Shown here: in pieces, positions 54,370 through 64,000 of the stretch
How the letters are laid out: each line of letters begins with the position of its first letter
Position numbering within the stretch: the first letter of the stretch is position 1
Assembly (NCBI GenBank): GCA_024291935.2
Contig: CM044310.1
Location: 81,652,713-81,716,712 of the forward strand
Reading direction: 5' to 3'
Length of the DNA: 64,000 bases
Source: Okapia johnstoni
Lineage: Eukaryota; Chordata; Mammalia; Artiodactyla; Giraffidae
Made by a program: the position numbers and the translations under genes
The notes under the pieces: model-generated
The model's input: only the letters and a program-made list of their open reading frames with translations
Database searches by the model: none
What the model was told of the DNA's origin: nothing

Positions 54370-55560
54370 TTGCAGTGTGTGGGCAAATCCTGCTGAACAA
54401 AAGCATGATTCTCCCAAGTGCCCAGCTCAAGCCACAAAGGCAGAGAAAGATGGCAGCTTTCTCCGCGCCCGGCTCCCAACTACGATTGGTAACGAAGAAG
54501 CAGAAAGAAAAGATGATGGATGGGAGGGAGGGAAAGCGGGAGGAGGGGAGAGAAGAAAACACCTCTACCAAAAAGAAAAATATATATATTTTTTTTTCTA
54601 GCCAGTCCTGAATAGTGTTGCTCCTCCGAGCCTCACAATCTTAATAAAACTGATCTCCCCGCATGCAGTAATGAAGAACAGTCGGACAAAGCCACCCTGG
54701 AACCATGAAAATTGTACGCTGTTACCGCCTTGTGACCCCCTGAGGCTGTGACCACTCTGCCCTCTCCTTGCTGTCATGTTTTGTCTCCGACAGCCGCTGG
54801 GAAGGAGAAGATGGAGAAGAGAACTGGAGGTAGGCAGGGGAGGGAGGCCATGGGGTGGCGTGGGGAGCTCGATAAATCCAGCTAATTTGTGGCCAGCGCC
54901 ACGGCCTGGCGCTCCTGATTGCCCCTGGTCCAGGAGCAGAACTCAAGGTGGGGATGCTGGGGCACAAATCACCCCCGGAGGGCCATGGCAGAAAGAGGAG
55001 CCCTGTCGGGGTGGAGAAGGGGGGCAGGGACCAAAGCGTACCCCTGGCACAGGGCTGAGAGAGTGGCTCAGGGTCAAAGGCAAACACAAACAGTGCAGAT
55101 GGAGGCCACAGCCCCCGGGCCATGCCAGGGTCGCTCAGGATACCGGCAGGTCCCACCCTCTCTGGCTTCATGGCTCCATCTGTCCATGAAGGCATGGGCC
55201 ATGGAGCAGCTATTTTTAAAGCAGGGCACTTTAGTGACTCCTTGCTGGGCCAGGGGCAGGCCCGAGGGCAGAATGCCAAGAGTCACCTCCACACCAAGAA
55301 AGCCCCACTCTGCTGTAGACCTTGGAATCCCACTGAGCAAGAAGTAGGCAAAAGTCCACCCACATAACTCCTCCTCACTGCCCAGGGCTCAGTCCAACGA
55401 ACCTTCACCCCCACAGGGTTGGCCCCATATGCGTTCTGGGTGCTCGCCAGGCACCCTTTTTTCTCGCTTTTACCACAGCAGTCCTGGTCCTTCTCTCTGA
55501 GGACACCCCACCTTCCCAGTGCCGGTGAGCAGGCTCCGGGCAGGCAGGATCGGCAGCGGT
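54370..55560. other. Unique intronic sequence
   Basis: No exon recognised. Low-complexity GGGA/GAGA tract at 54515-54560 and an (AT)n/T-run at 54582-54599. Long frames at 54722-55347 on both strands have no domains. Confidence 0.4.
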
Positions 55561-55574
55561 TTTGCTCATCCCAC

Positions 55575-55642
55575 TCCCTTCCCCCACCGAGCCCTCAGTA
55601 TAGAGCTTGGCACACAACAGGTGCTCAATAAATGTCCGTGAG
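55575..55642 (+). repeat. L2/MIR tail
   Basis: GAGCTTGGCACACAACAGGT, GCTCAATAAATGTCCGTGAG. Confidence 0.7.
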
Positions 55643-56680
55643 CCCAGCGGTCTGAACTGGCCCTTCCCACCCTAGCACTTAAAGGTCCAGCCATGGGTCT
55701 GGACATCTCTGGGCAAAGTGGAGACAGTGGGAACAAAGACAGGAAGCTGGCCCAGGGCTCTGGGAGTGGAAAGGACCCACTGCCCTTGGTCCTCAGGAGC
55801 CGCTGCTGGAACCCTCCAGCCCCGGGTCTCCCGGTCCAGCCGCCCCCGCACCCAGGGCCTGGGAGGCCAGGAGCTCCACTCCCTCCAGCCACAGCGGAGA
55901 AGCTGTGCAGAGCCTTTAAAAATTAGCAGTCGGCGGGGCATGGAGACGGCCTGGTGTGTGGTGTGTCCCGGGGAACACTGAAGTGGTGTCTGGAGAAAAG
56001 GGAGCATGTCTGATGGAGTGGTTTCACCTCGTTGTGGCTGCTGGGGGAGAAGCCGGGGGTGGGGGGAGGCGGGGGGGCCACAGCCGGCTCCCCAAAAGCG
56101 GCTTCCACACCCCCCCCCCCGCCACCGCCGGAGCGCGGAGGCCCCGCCCCCTGCAAGACCCTTCACCCCACCCACATCACTTCACTGCATCTGCCGGCGC
56201 TAGCCCGCCTGCTTTCTGCCCACTTCCCTTCAGCCTCCAGGAGGGTGCCCTGTCCCACAAGTGGACTCTGAGGCATTCCGGAAGCCTCCAGAAATCTGGA
56301 CCTGTGCGCAGCTGACAGGACAAAGCCAACAGCCCACACAGCACATTGGAGGGACCTCAGAGAAAGCCCCGCCATCCCTCAGGCGGGAGCCTCCTCCCCG
56401 GGGATGGATTTAAGCGACGAGTGGGCCGGATCTACACCCGCCAATCAGAGCAAGGGCTGCATGGAGCCCAGGAGGAGCGCAGACCTGGAGACGATTAGCC
56501 ACAGACCAAAGGTCAAGTGGGCAGCGCAAAGGAAACTTCCAGACCCACCCCAGGGGCCCGGTGGCCTCCTCGGATGGCCAATATCCGCGCGATCTATATG
56601 CGCACGCACACCCACACTCCGCACCGGCAACCACCCCCGGCGCATCCTCAAACCGTCACTTAACTCGGATTTCAAACTGC
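55640..56680. promoter_or_regulatory. CpG-enriched block, possible promoter
   Basis: GC-rich and repeat-free with clusters of CpG (55800-55970, 56041-56210, 56410-56680; for example CCGGAGCGCGG and ATCCGCGCGATC) where most of the window has lost CpG. 56439-56449 reads CGCCAATCAGA, a good CCAAT box. C11 run at 56110-56120. By my rough count the CpG density is borderline for an island. It could be an alternative ZNF423 promoter, a lncRNA promoter or an enhancer; no transcript evidence is available. Confidence 0.35.
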
Positions 56681-57500
56681 TCGCGATGTTCTTTAGTCAA
56701 CATGAAGCAGAAACCTTTTATTAAATGCTGCTAATTTTTTATTGATCACACTGTGAATCATTTCATTTTCCATTACCACAAATGTCTCCTATCAGCGCTC
56801 CACGATTATGCTTCTTTATTCAGTCTCAAGCAACTTGTCACTTTTAATCAGGTTGCGGGTTTCAGTATTGCTCAAAAATTGGAAAGTGGGATCTCTGTAT
56901 CATGACTGCTTTTGTTTTAAAAAAAAAGTTTCCATACAGGAAGGGTTATTATACTTGGAATAAATATCCATGAATCAAAATCAAATGAAATTCCTCCCTG
57001 ACTCTAACCAATTTTAGCATTTGCTTTTATAATTTTTTTAGGTTTATTTTCACGGAAAGACTATTCATAATTATTGCTCGTACTCTCCCCAAACACTTAT
57101 GTTACTAAAGTGTGAAATGTCTTCTAACACAAAGACAGATCTCTGGGAAGTAATTACAGAAATGCATTCAGGGGCAATAATTCTATATTAGCTGTCAGCA
57201 GCAGACATCCTCTGAAAGGCACTTGTTATGAAGGAATTATTTGTGTAACCATTGAAGGCAAGCCCACACTGAAAGGCTGTGCCCGACCAGGAGCTTGGGC
57301 TCCCTCATCAAGGGTCAGATTAAGTTTAAATCATTACCTTGAAGCCAAGCAAACGCATACCTGACTGTCTATTGTGGAGACGTTTTTTGAGACGCACTCA
57401 AGCGCAACGTGGTCTTCCCAGACCCAGCATGGTGCAATTACCCTGAGTCTCAAAAGGATTCTGCCAGGAGCCTGTCACAATAGGGAAAGAGGAGGTGGCA
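56640..57500. promoter_or_regulatory. Candidate conserved enhancer block
   Basis: Repeat-free, AT-rich, dense in homeodomain and forkhead-like cores: CCTTTTATTAAATGCTGCTA, TTTTATTGATCACACTG, ACTTTTAATCAGGTTG, TTCATAATTATTGCTCG, GGCAATAATTCTATATTAGC. It retains isolated CpGs (GCTCGCGATG, CTCCACGATTATGC). The most enhancer-like sequence in the window, next to the CpG-enriched block. Function inferred. Confidence 0.45.
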
Positions 57501-57840
57501 GGGTGTCTGTTAAATGCTAACTCATGTCACCAAACAGAATTCTCAAGAATTGTAAATTGCCGAGATGCCTCGCAGCTGACCCCCTCGCGTTAAGAAGAGC
57601 CCAGAATATTATCAGGAAAGTGTAAGAATTTGCATCGAAGGCAGGAAAGGACTCTCTGTGGGGAGTCCACAGGGATGAAGCTGAGGGACAAGGACCCAGC
57701 TGAGTATCTCCTCCCACCACTGAAGGTACAACTGAGGTCTGGGCAGTGAACCCAGATCCCTCTGGGGTGAAGAAGTAACGAGGGCTCATGGATGCAGCAC
57801 TGGAGGGGACCAAGGAGGAGCCTACACTGTTGTCTGGGCT
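57500..57840. other. Unique intronic sequence
   Basis: Nothing recognised. Confidence 0.4.
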
Positions 57841-57844
57841 TTAC

Positions 57845-57962
57845 CCCCAACTCTTGGCATGATCTTGGGCCAGTCCAGTCACCTCCCTTCTGTGAGCCTC
57901 AGTTTCCCCATCTGTAACACCATCCTGCATCAACATTGTGGGGAGCATATTAACTGAGTGAC
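57845..57962 (+). repeat. MIR SINE fragment
   Basis: GATCTTGGGCCAGTCCAGTC, GTGAGCCTCAGTTTCCCCAT, CTGTAACACCATC. Confidence 0.8.
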
Positions 57963-58154
57963 TAGAAACAAAGAAGCTGCAGCCTTACCCCTGTCCTGTT
58001 CAGGGCCTGGTTCTCCCACCTGGGAAATGGCAAGACTGATTCTGGAGCCACTAAAGGAGCCACCTGACCTCTGAGTGCGGGGATAAAGAGTGGAGAGGAG
58101 AGCAGAGTGTCTTCCCAGTGCGCTGGGTCCCACAGACACCTCAGGGGATTGCTG

Positions 58155-58240
58155 AGACCCTGGAATCTCAGTTTCCCCATCTTTAAAAAGGAAATACTGA
58201 AGATCACTGCCCTGGGTTGTGCTCAGAAATCAGAGTGTGA
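58155..58240 (+). repeat. MIR core scrap
   Basis: GAATCTCAGTTTCCCCATCT, TTAAAAAGGAAATACTGAAG. Confidence 0.55.
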
Positions 58241-58489
58241 AACACAAACCTAGGCTTCTTCAATCTGCTTGCCCACTGTTGTTGCCAAAGAGACAGGTAC
58301 TTTCTAAGAAAACTCAGGGCAAAAGGCAAAGGAGCTACCTTCCCCTAACACCATGGGGCCAAGCTACCCTGGGCAGTGCCAACAGTTAACTCTCCTGCCC
58401 CCAGCCATAGCACCCTGATCCTCCATGGGGCCAACCCTCCCTAACTCCCACTCTGAGGCTCACTTGGGGCTGGCCTCACCCCCAAGCTC

Positions 58490-58580
58490 CATCCAAGGAT
58501 GGACATGTGACCCAAGTGGGGCTATTGAGACACAATTCAAGACATTTTCTGGAACGACTGCGAGAGAAGTTACCTGCAGT
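58490..58580. repeat. Unidentified old repeat, related to 6117-6180
   Basis: GGATGGACATGTGACCCAAG followed by GGGGCTATTGAGACACAATT, parallel to the segment in 5954-6400. Confidence 0.35.
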
Positions 58581-58639
58581 GTTAGGGATGGGGGTAAGCA
58601 GAGCTGACAGATGAAGAAAGAAGGAGCAAATGGTGTTTG

Positions 58640-59240
58640 AGACATGCCCTTTCACCCAGTCATTTCACATCAAGGATTTACCTGCTAGAAAACTACCTGA
58701 GAGTTAACTGTGAGAATATCCACCCCAGAATTATTTGTAATAGCCACACACACACACACACCAAAAAAAAAATCAGACCACATCTACATTTCTATGAATA
58801 AGAGATGAATAGATAAACAGTGGTACATTCTCAGAGCGGACACCTTAGAGCAATTAAAACCAATAAAACAGAGCTACACGTATCAACAAGGATTAATCTC
58901 CCAAACATAACAGAGACAGAGATAGAACGCAAGCTGCAAAAGATAAACTGTGGTAATACGATAAAATATGACATTTTAGAATATATATAGAACATTTATA
59001 GAACATCTAAAACATGTATAGCAATAGTATTGATATACCATAAATAGGTATTTTAAGAAGAAAGACATACAGAAATGATAAATGCCAGGCCCTGGGGGGA
59101 GAAAGAGAAAGATGACTGGGGGCTTCACTGGGTGATCGGAACTCTGTTTCTCATGCTGAAGGGTACTTGAGCGGTCATTATTCTCTTTTATGTATCTGAA
59201 CTATTTCATGATAGAAAAACTATCGTTGAGCCACTAAAAA
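58640..59240 (+). repeat. Old L1M-type 3' end
   Basis: TTATTTGTAATAGCCACACA, GATAAACAGTGGTACATTCT, CAGAGCTACACGTATCAACA, GGATTAATCTCCCAAACATA, GCAAAAGATAAACTGTGGTA. Contains a (CA)n at 58745-58761 followed by A10. Confidence 0.75.
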
Positions 59241-59334
59241 TGTTTAAAAGGAGGGATGGTGAATGAATTGGGGAATCACAAGGAAGCACTGAATTTTACA
59301 TGGAGAAACCTTCTGAGAAAGAACAGGAAATCCC

Positions 59335-59425
59335 AGTTTTTTCAGAATTTAAGACTCAAGGTACTGTTCCAAGGCCACGTGGTAGGTTGGTGGCAGAGCC
59401 TGGGCTAGTCCTCGGGTCCCTGGAT
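59335..59425 (-). repeat. MIR SINE scrap
   Basis: CCAAGGCCACGTGGTAGGTT, GGTGGCAGAGCCTGGGCTAG. Confidence 0.5.
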
Positions 59426-59509
59426 CCTACCTCAGCCCTGGGCTCCACCCCCTTCATCCAATGTGACAGGGGTGGAGAGGGAGCAGAGAAGGGAGTTTCT
59501 GGCTTGAGA

Positions 59510-59675
59510 AAATAAATGGTACCTAACCACTTGGTACTGGAGCAGGAATTTCTGTTTTGTTCGCTGCGGAATCCCCAGCAATTAGAACAGTGTCTGGCAC
59601 ATAGTAGGTACACAGTAACAACCATATGTGCCAAATGGATGGATGGATAAATGGATGAATATAGACTGATATGAA
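59510..59675 (+). repeat. L2 LINE 3' tail
   Basis: GTGTCTGGCACATAGTAGGT followed by a GGATGGATGGATAAATGGAT run. Confidence 0.8.
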
Positions 59676-59679
59676 TTAA

Positions 59680-60225
59680 AGTCATGTACATCCACTCCTT
59701 AGAGCAGACCCTCCTGGACAGAATCCCTTTGCTGTACCACACCATGGCAGTCATTTTTAAGCAAATGATGATTTTCCACCTTCGTGTCTTAAAAAAAAAA
59801 AAAAAAATCAATGCTTCAACTATGACTTCTCACCAATTTTCTGACCCTCCATGGGCAGGCTGAGACTGTGAGTCATGGCTGAGTCTGGAAAACCACCTTG
59901 GGGAGATGAGAATGAAAAACAGTCTAATTTAAGGAGGAGCCAGGTACTGCCTAAAATGCATCCCTTCCCCGCCCCCTTCCATGAATGCACGTTGAATGGA
60001 AAAAATTACTCAAACTCTCTCTGCTGGAGAGCGTCTGATGGCTGGGCCGACCAAAAGGAACCGGTTGCTAAGAAATCACACCGGGCGACGTCAGATGATC
60101 ACTTGCTACAGGCAAGATATGGCCAGGGTCAGAGTCCAAAACAGTTTCTGGAAATCTTTCCAGCAAAAATCCCCTTTTCTGCACAGGGAGGGCAGGAAAA
60201 GGAGTCATCATGTTGGGGACCTTCT
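59680..60225. other. Unique intronic sequence
   Basis: A16 run near 59791-59806; nothing else recognised. Confidence 0.4.
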
Positions 60226-60229
60226 GTGA

Positions 60230-60345
60230 CACCTACCCAATGAGGTATGGACTCGGCAGCCTCAGTTACAGATAAGGAAATGGAGACGCAGAGAGGGCGA
60301 GGTCACATAGCTAGCGGATGACAGAGCAGGGATCCCAGTCGCCAA
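60230..60345 (-). repeat. MIR SINE fragment
   Basis: CCTCAGTTACAGATAAGGAA, ATGGAGACGCAGAGAGGGCG, AGGTCACATAGCTAGCGGAT. Confidence 0.8.
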
Positions 60346-60518
60346 GAAGCCCGTGCTCCTTCTGAGCACAGATGTGCTTCCCAGGATGCCGGGACTGGGC
60401 TCCTCTGCGTTCACTTCTCTAGTACACAAAGAGCTGAACACAGAAGCCTAAGCCACTTGGAGAACGCCAAGCTCCAAGATGCCATCCCATCTTCACCACA
60501 TTAAATAAAGAGATGAGG

Positions 60519-60811
60519 ACTTCCCTGGCAGTCCAGTGGTTAAGAATCCACCTGCCAGTGCAGGGGACACGAGCTGGATCCCTGGTCCGGGAAGATCCCA
60601 CCTGCCAAAAGGCAACTCAGCCTGTGCACCACGACTACTGAGTCCAACTTCTAGAGGCTGTGCTCTGAAACAAGAGAAGCCACTGCAATGAGAAGCCCGC
60701 GCACCACGACTAAAGAATAGCCCTACTCGCCGCAACTAGAGAGAGCGGGAGCGCAGCAACAAAGACCCAGAGCAGCGAAAAATAAACAAATAAAATTAGC
60801 TTTAAAATAAA
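60519..60811 (+). repeat. CHR-type SINE, full length
   Basis: Head ACTTCCCTGGCAGTCCAGTG, B-box-like GAGCTGGATCCC, CHR body with GAGAAGCCACTGCAATGAGA, A/T-rich tail. Perfect 17-bp target-site duplication TAAATAAAGAGATGAGG at 60502-60518 and 60812-60828. Confidence 0.96.
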
Positions 60812-60829
60812 TAAATAAAGAGATGAGGC

Positions 60830-61595
60830 AGGTGCAACGTCACCTCCTTCTCAAGCCAAGGTACTATCCCAGAAGGGCAGCCAGTAGCAACAAGATCCAC
60901 TAAAGGCAGGGGACCCAGGGAGTGAGGTCCCATGGGAGACCCCAGCTACAAAGGGCACAGGGCCCCGGGTGGAGACTAGAAAGACTGAGGCCAGCCCAGA
61001 AATGCCCAGTCTGGGCGCTCTGCCCATATTTCCAATAGAAATCCACAATGCCTGCCCCGGGGACTGATGCTGGCCATGTGTCAGGCCAGTCAGTGGTCCC
61101 ACTTACCTTTCTCCCCGGATCTGTTTCTGTATTTCGGAATATCTTTCTTTCCCACAAAATGAGCCTTTACTATTATCTCTGAGTACAAAGATAATTGTGA
61201 TGAGTGTCACACAGAAAAGTACAAGGAAAATAGTAAAAATCACCTGAAATCTCATACCCAGACATTTGCACTGTGACCACTTTGATGAACAAGACCGCGT
61301 ATTTCCGGACTCACGCAGCAATCATTTTAAAAGAGTGGGATCCTGAGCCAAACGCCCACTTGGAACCTTTTTGCACTTTGTGCCAAGATCCTCTCTTTCA
61401 GGGACCACTTCTTTGAGTCTGCCTCTACAGCTTCGTCTAGAGGGAAATCTCACAGTCCCCAACTTCTGGTTACATGTAAACAGGTCCCGGTAACGAAGTG
61501 GGGAGAGGTGGGCTTGTTTTGTCGTGGAAAAGTTTCCTTGCTCTGAAAATGGGTTCAGCCTGGAGTCTTCGGGTTAACAGCAGAGTTTCTGGAGA
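60830..61595. other. Unique intronic sequence
   Basis: Nothing recognised. Confidence 0.4.
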
Positions 61596-61597
61596 TG

Positions 61598-61718
61598 CAG
61601 GTCAAAGGGCCACCTGGGCCAGCATCGCCTGGAGGGGGATCCCAGATGACATACCAGCCACCCCTCTCTGAACATGAGGCCTGGAAATCTGTGTTTAACA
61701 AGCCTCTGTATGCCGCCC
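61598..61718 (-). repeat. MER5A-like DNA transposon relic
   Basis: GGCCACCTGGGCCAGCATCG, CCTGGAGGG, then CTGGAAATCTGTGTTTAACA, AGCCTCTG; reversed MER5A order. Confidence 0.6.
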
Positions 61719-61719
61719 C

Positions 61720-62750
61720 TAGGTACTGTCCTAATGTCTTTTAAATAGAATGGAAGTAATATTGATTCTCTAGCATGGTCTTTCAATCATCACACTGGAC
61801 CAAAGGCTGACAAGGACTCTTAAGAAAAAGAACTTGCTTCATGCACCAACACTGAGGCTGAGAGTCAAGCTGCCCCCCAGCGCTCAGCCCTCCTCTCTCC
61901 ACACCGTCTGGGCCCACCACCGCCTGCCGCACCTGTGCCGAGGAGAGAGGGTGTGCGCTGGGGAGTCTGGGCAGCCGACCTTGAAAGGAACGATGCCCTC
62001 AGCCTGTAAGCCTGTGCCGTGGCCCACGAGCCCCGTCTCTGGGCGTCACTCACATGTGAGCACGAATACACACTCATACACACTGACCATCACACTCCTG
62101 CCCAGGAGGGGTGGAGTCGCGCCTTTTCCTACACCCACTGATCCCAGGGAAAGTTTAGGAAATTCCCATTCTGGGAATTCTCAGTTGGCGGCTTTCTTTC
62201 TTCTCTTTACCGAATAGAAAGAGGAGATTTTGTTCCCTTCCTCGTCACGAAATCAGGATACTTCCTGGGTTTCGTCACTAATGGCTAAGCACGGGACCCA
62301 AGTCATTCCCACCCTCCAAGGGCCAAGCCACGAGGGCTTCCAGGAAGGCCCTCATTCTTCTGCCCTTGGAGGAGCCCAGGTGGGGAAGTGAGCTGGATGC
62401 TTCTGGGAAACAGGCCCCCCGGGAGACACCTTCCCCTCTGTCTGCCAGCTGCCGGCTCTGAATCACAGAAGACGGCCACAGGAAGGAGGGCCAAGGCCCC
62501 CAGGGTGGCCTCACACTCCCTTCCAGAAGAGAGATGCAGGGGCATTTAAGTCAGAGCACGACTGGAGGGAGCCCAGAAGATCAGTGTGAGTGCCTTGATT
62601 CAAAGCAAATGTGAGAAATCCAGAGTGGATTCAGATAGATTGAAGGTGATCGTGTACAAATTCAATATCGTATGAGAGCCTCCGGAATTTAATTCAACGT
62701 GGTCAGATGTTAATGACGAGCCCCTGAAACATCAGAGGGCCATGTCAACA
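61720..62750. other. Unique intronic sequence
   Basis: No exon or repeat recognised. 62585-62720 looks mildly constrained (AT-balanced, TTCAATATCGTATGAGAGCC). Confidence 0.35.
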
Positions 62751-62754
62751 GCAT

Positions 62755-62850
62755 GCAAAGTGCCGTAGCTGAGGCACAGGCTGTGAGGTCAGATCTGAGT
62801 TTGAATCCCACCACTGCCAGACAAGCCTTCTGATTTATCGAAGATGAAAT
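62755..62850 (+). repeat. MIR SINE head
   Basis: GTGAGGTCAGATCTGAGTTT, GAATCCCACCACTGCCAGAC. Confidence 0.7.
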
Positions 62851-62854
62851 TAAT

Positions 62855-63860
62855 ATATTCAAAAGCATGCTGGTTCTTCCAAGTGTCAGACCCTGCACAC
62901 ACAGCCTCTGCTTACCAACACAAAGACAGGATCGGCCTCAACAGCCCAACTGTGCCAGACAGGAGGGTTGGGGGTGGCCCAACCTTGAGCTCTTGAACCA
63001 TTGACTCAGCCTTGGAAACATAAAAGTGCCAAGGTGCCACCCAAGAAGGACAGTGAAGAGGTTTCTGCCCCTCCCCAAGGGCAAGGGTCTTCACTGAGAC
63101 CCCACAGCAAGAAGGGAGCAAATTAAGAGCAGCAGGCTCATTGTGGGACCCCTCATCTTGCCCCTTCAAGCAATCCTAGCCCATATGAGGATGCTTGCCT
63201 CCAAATTTTCCTAGAGAAGAAAGCTGGACTGAGGGGGCCATCACTGTGTGACAATGTCAGCCCCCTGCCCACGATTCATTAGCCCAGGAATCTAAGAATT
63301 GGGGCCACAGTAGGGGTGACCTAGCCCAGAAAGGCATTTAAAACAGATGACCTGGTGCATCACCCAGCGTCCACCCAGCCAACAACTACACACATCGGGG
63401 ACCACATCGCTGGCCCCTCCTGACCCTGCCCTACTGGGCTCGGAGCTGGTGGGCATTCAGCAGCCCTGAATCAGCAGCCCTGAATCAGAAGCTGCAATGC
63501 TCGCTCCTGTCCACACAGCTTGTCCTGGCCTTCTCAGCACCTGCACCAGCTGTTTGAAAGACCCAAGGGCCTGGGAGTCTCCGCTAGAACCGGTCCCCAC
63601 TCTGACAATGGCACCACCATTAGAGAACTCTAGCCAGGGAATATCAATCCAAGCATCTCGTCCTTTAAAAAAAAGGCGGGGAGCAGAGCAGGAAAGCTGT
63701 CCCTGGACCACTGAAGAGAAGAAAACAGAAGAGCAGGCTTGTTCTGGGAGATCACAGGGCATAGAACCAGACCCCATGGGGCTGACCAGGGGGAGAAAGA
63801 AACCCCTACCGGTTCATTGCGAGGACTGGGAGCATGGAGTGTGTGTACGCCTTCAACAAG
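62855..63860. other. Unique intronic sequence
   Basis: Nothing coding recognised. A 14-bp tandem duplication CAGCAGCCCTGAAT lies at 63458-63485. Confidence 0.4.
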
Positions 63861-63867
63861 CTGGAGA

Positions 63868-63975
63868 TGTACCCCTGCTTCACAGCTCATAAGCTGTGTG
63901 ACCGTAGGCTAATTATTTAACCTCCCTGAACTTCCTCGTCCAACAGGACAGTGACACTGCACACCTCACCCCTCA
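63868..63975 (+). repeat. MIR SINE fragment
   Basis: CATAAGCTGTGTGACCGTAG, GCTAATTATTTAACCTCCCT, GAACTTCCTCGTCC. Confidence 0.8.
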
Positions 63976-64000
63976 TCCTGTCTACTTTCAGTTCATGTTT

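Larger units (their letters stand above)
44853..64000 (-). other. ZNF423: ZNF423 intron upstream of the exon (partial)
   Basis: Inferred intron on the 5' side of the recognised exon. I looked for the preceding coding segment of the protein (VEEGEASDFSLAWDSS-like) on the minus strand and did not recognise it, so the intron probably continues past the right edge. It contains old repeats, several repeat-free blocks that look like regulatory DNA, and a CpG-enriched stretch at 55640-56680. Confidence 0.8.

Noticed and set aside
54722..55347. 185-codon minus and 142-codon plus frames
   Set aside because: Open on both strands over GC-rich sequence, low-complexity translation, no domain.
44853..64000. 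The preceding ZNF423 coding exon
   Set aside because: I searched by eye for the VEEGEASDFSLAWDSS-like segment on the minus strand and found no match. A very short or non-coding first exon could still be missed.
1..64000. A novel operon-like or defence-type system
   Set aside because: Repeat content, splice sites and composition show a mammalian intron; nothing resembles clustered prokaryotic or viral genes.

Overview
This is vertebrate nuclear DNA from a ruminant (cattle, sheep, goat or a close relative). Its interspersed repeats include the RTE-type LINE BovB, tRNA-Glu-derived Bov-tA SINEs, CHR-type SINEs and artiodactyl L1 3' ends, a combination expected only in ruminants. There are no bacterial operons, phage or CRISPR arrays. 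Nearly every open frame over 60 codons is either chance or a decayed retroelement.

One real coding exon is visible: a 201-bp internal exon of ZNF423 on the minus strand at 44652-44852. It has a consensus acceptor and donor, phase 1 at both ends, and encodes an acidic linker plus the first, degenerate C2H2 finger. No other ZNF423 exon was recognised, so 44853-64000 is read as intron upstream of the exon and 1-44651 as intron downstream. The gene runs from high to low coordinates.

Layout: 1-5030 is mostly unique sequence with two MIRs. 5035-8315 is a cluster of L2, MIR, Bov-tA and BovB. 8320-14400 is GC-rich, repeat-poor sequence with G-tracts, microsatellites and blocks that look like conserved non-coding DNA. 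15663-26440 is repeat-dense and holds a 2.7-kb 5'-truncated BovB (with its own target-site duplication and a nested SINE), L1 tails, CHR SINEs and MER5A. 26830-27345 is another conserved-looking block. 27950-36870 alternates SINEs, BovB, an MLT1-like LTR and a mariner-type MITE. 37180-38310 is an antisense L1 ORF2 relic. 39000-44640 is mainly unique with scattered ancient repeats. Above the exon, 46220-47230 and 56640-57500 are the clearest enhancer-like blocks, 55640-56680 is CpG-enriched and promoter-like, and 58640-59240 is an old L1 tail.

The most interesting single item is the hairpin at 35733-35811. It is a palindromic mariner-derived MITE of the type from which the ruminant miR-2284/2285 microRNA family arose, and its right end was duplicated when a BovB inserted next to it. 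I see no new multi-gene system. Any novelty here is likely regulatory (intronic enhancers, a possible alternative promoter, a microRNA-like hairpin, one unusually long antisense frame), and those calls are inference until alignment and expression data are checked.
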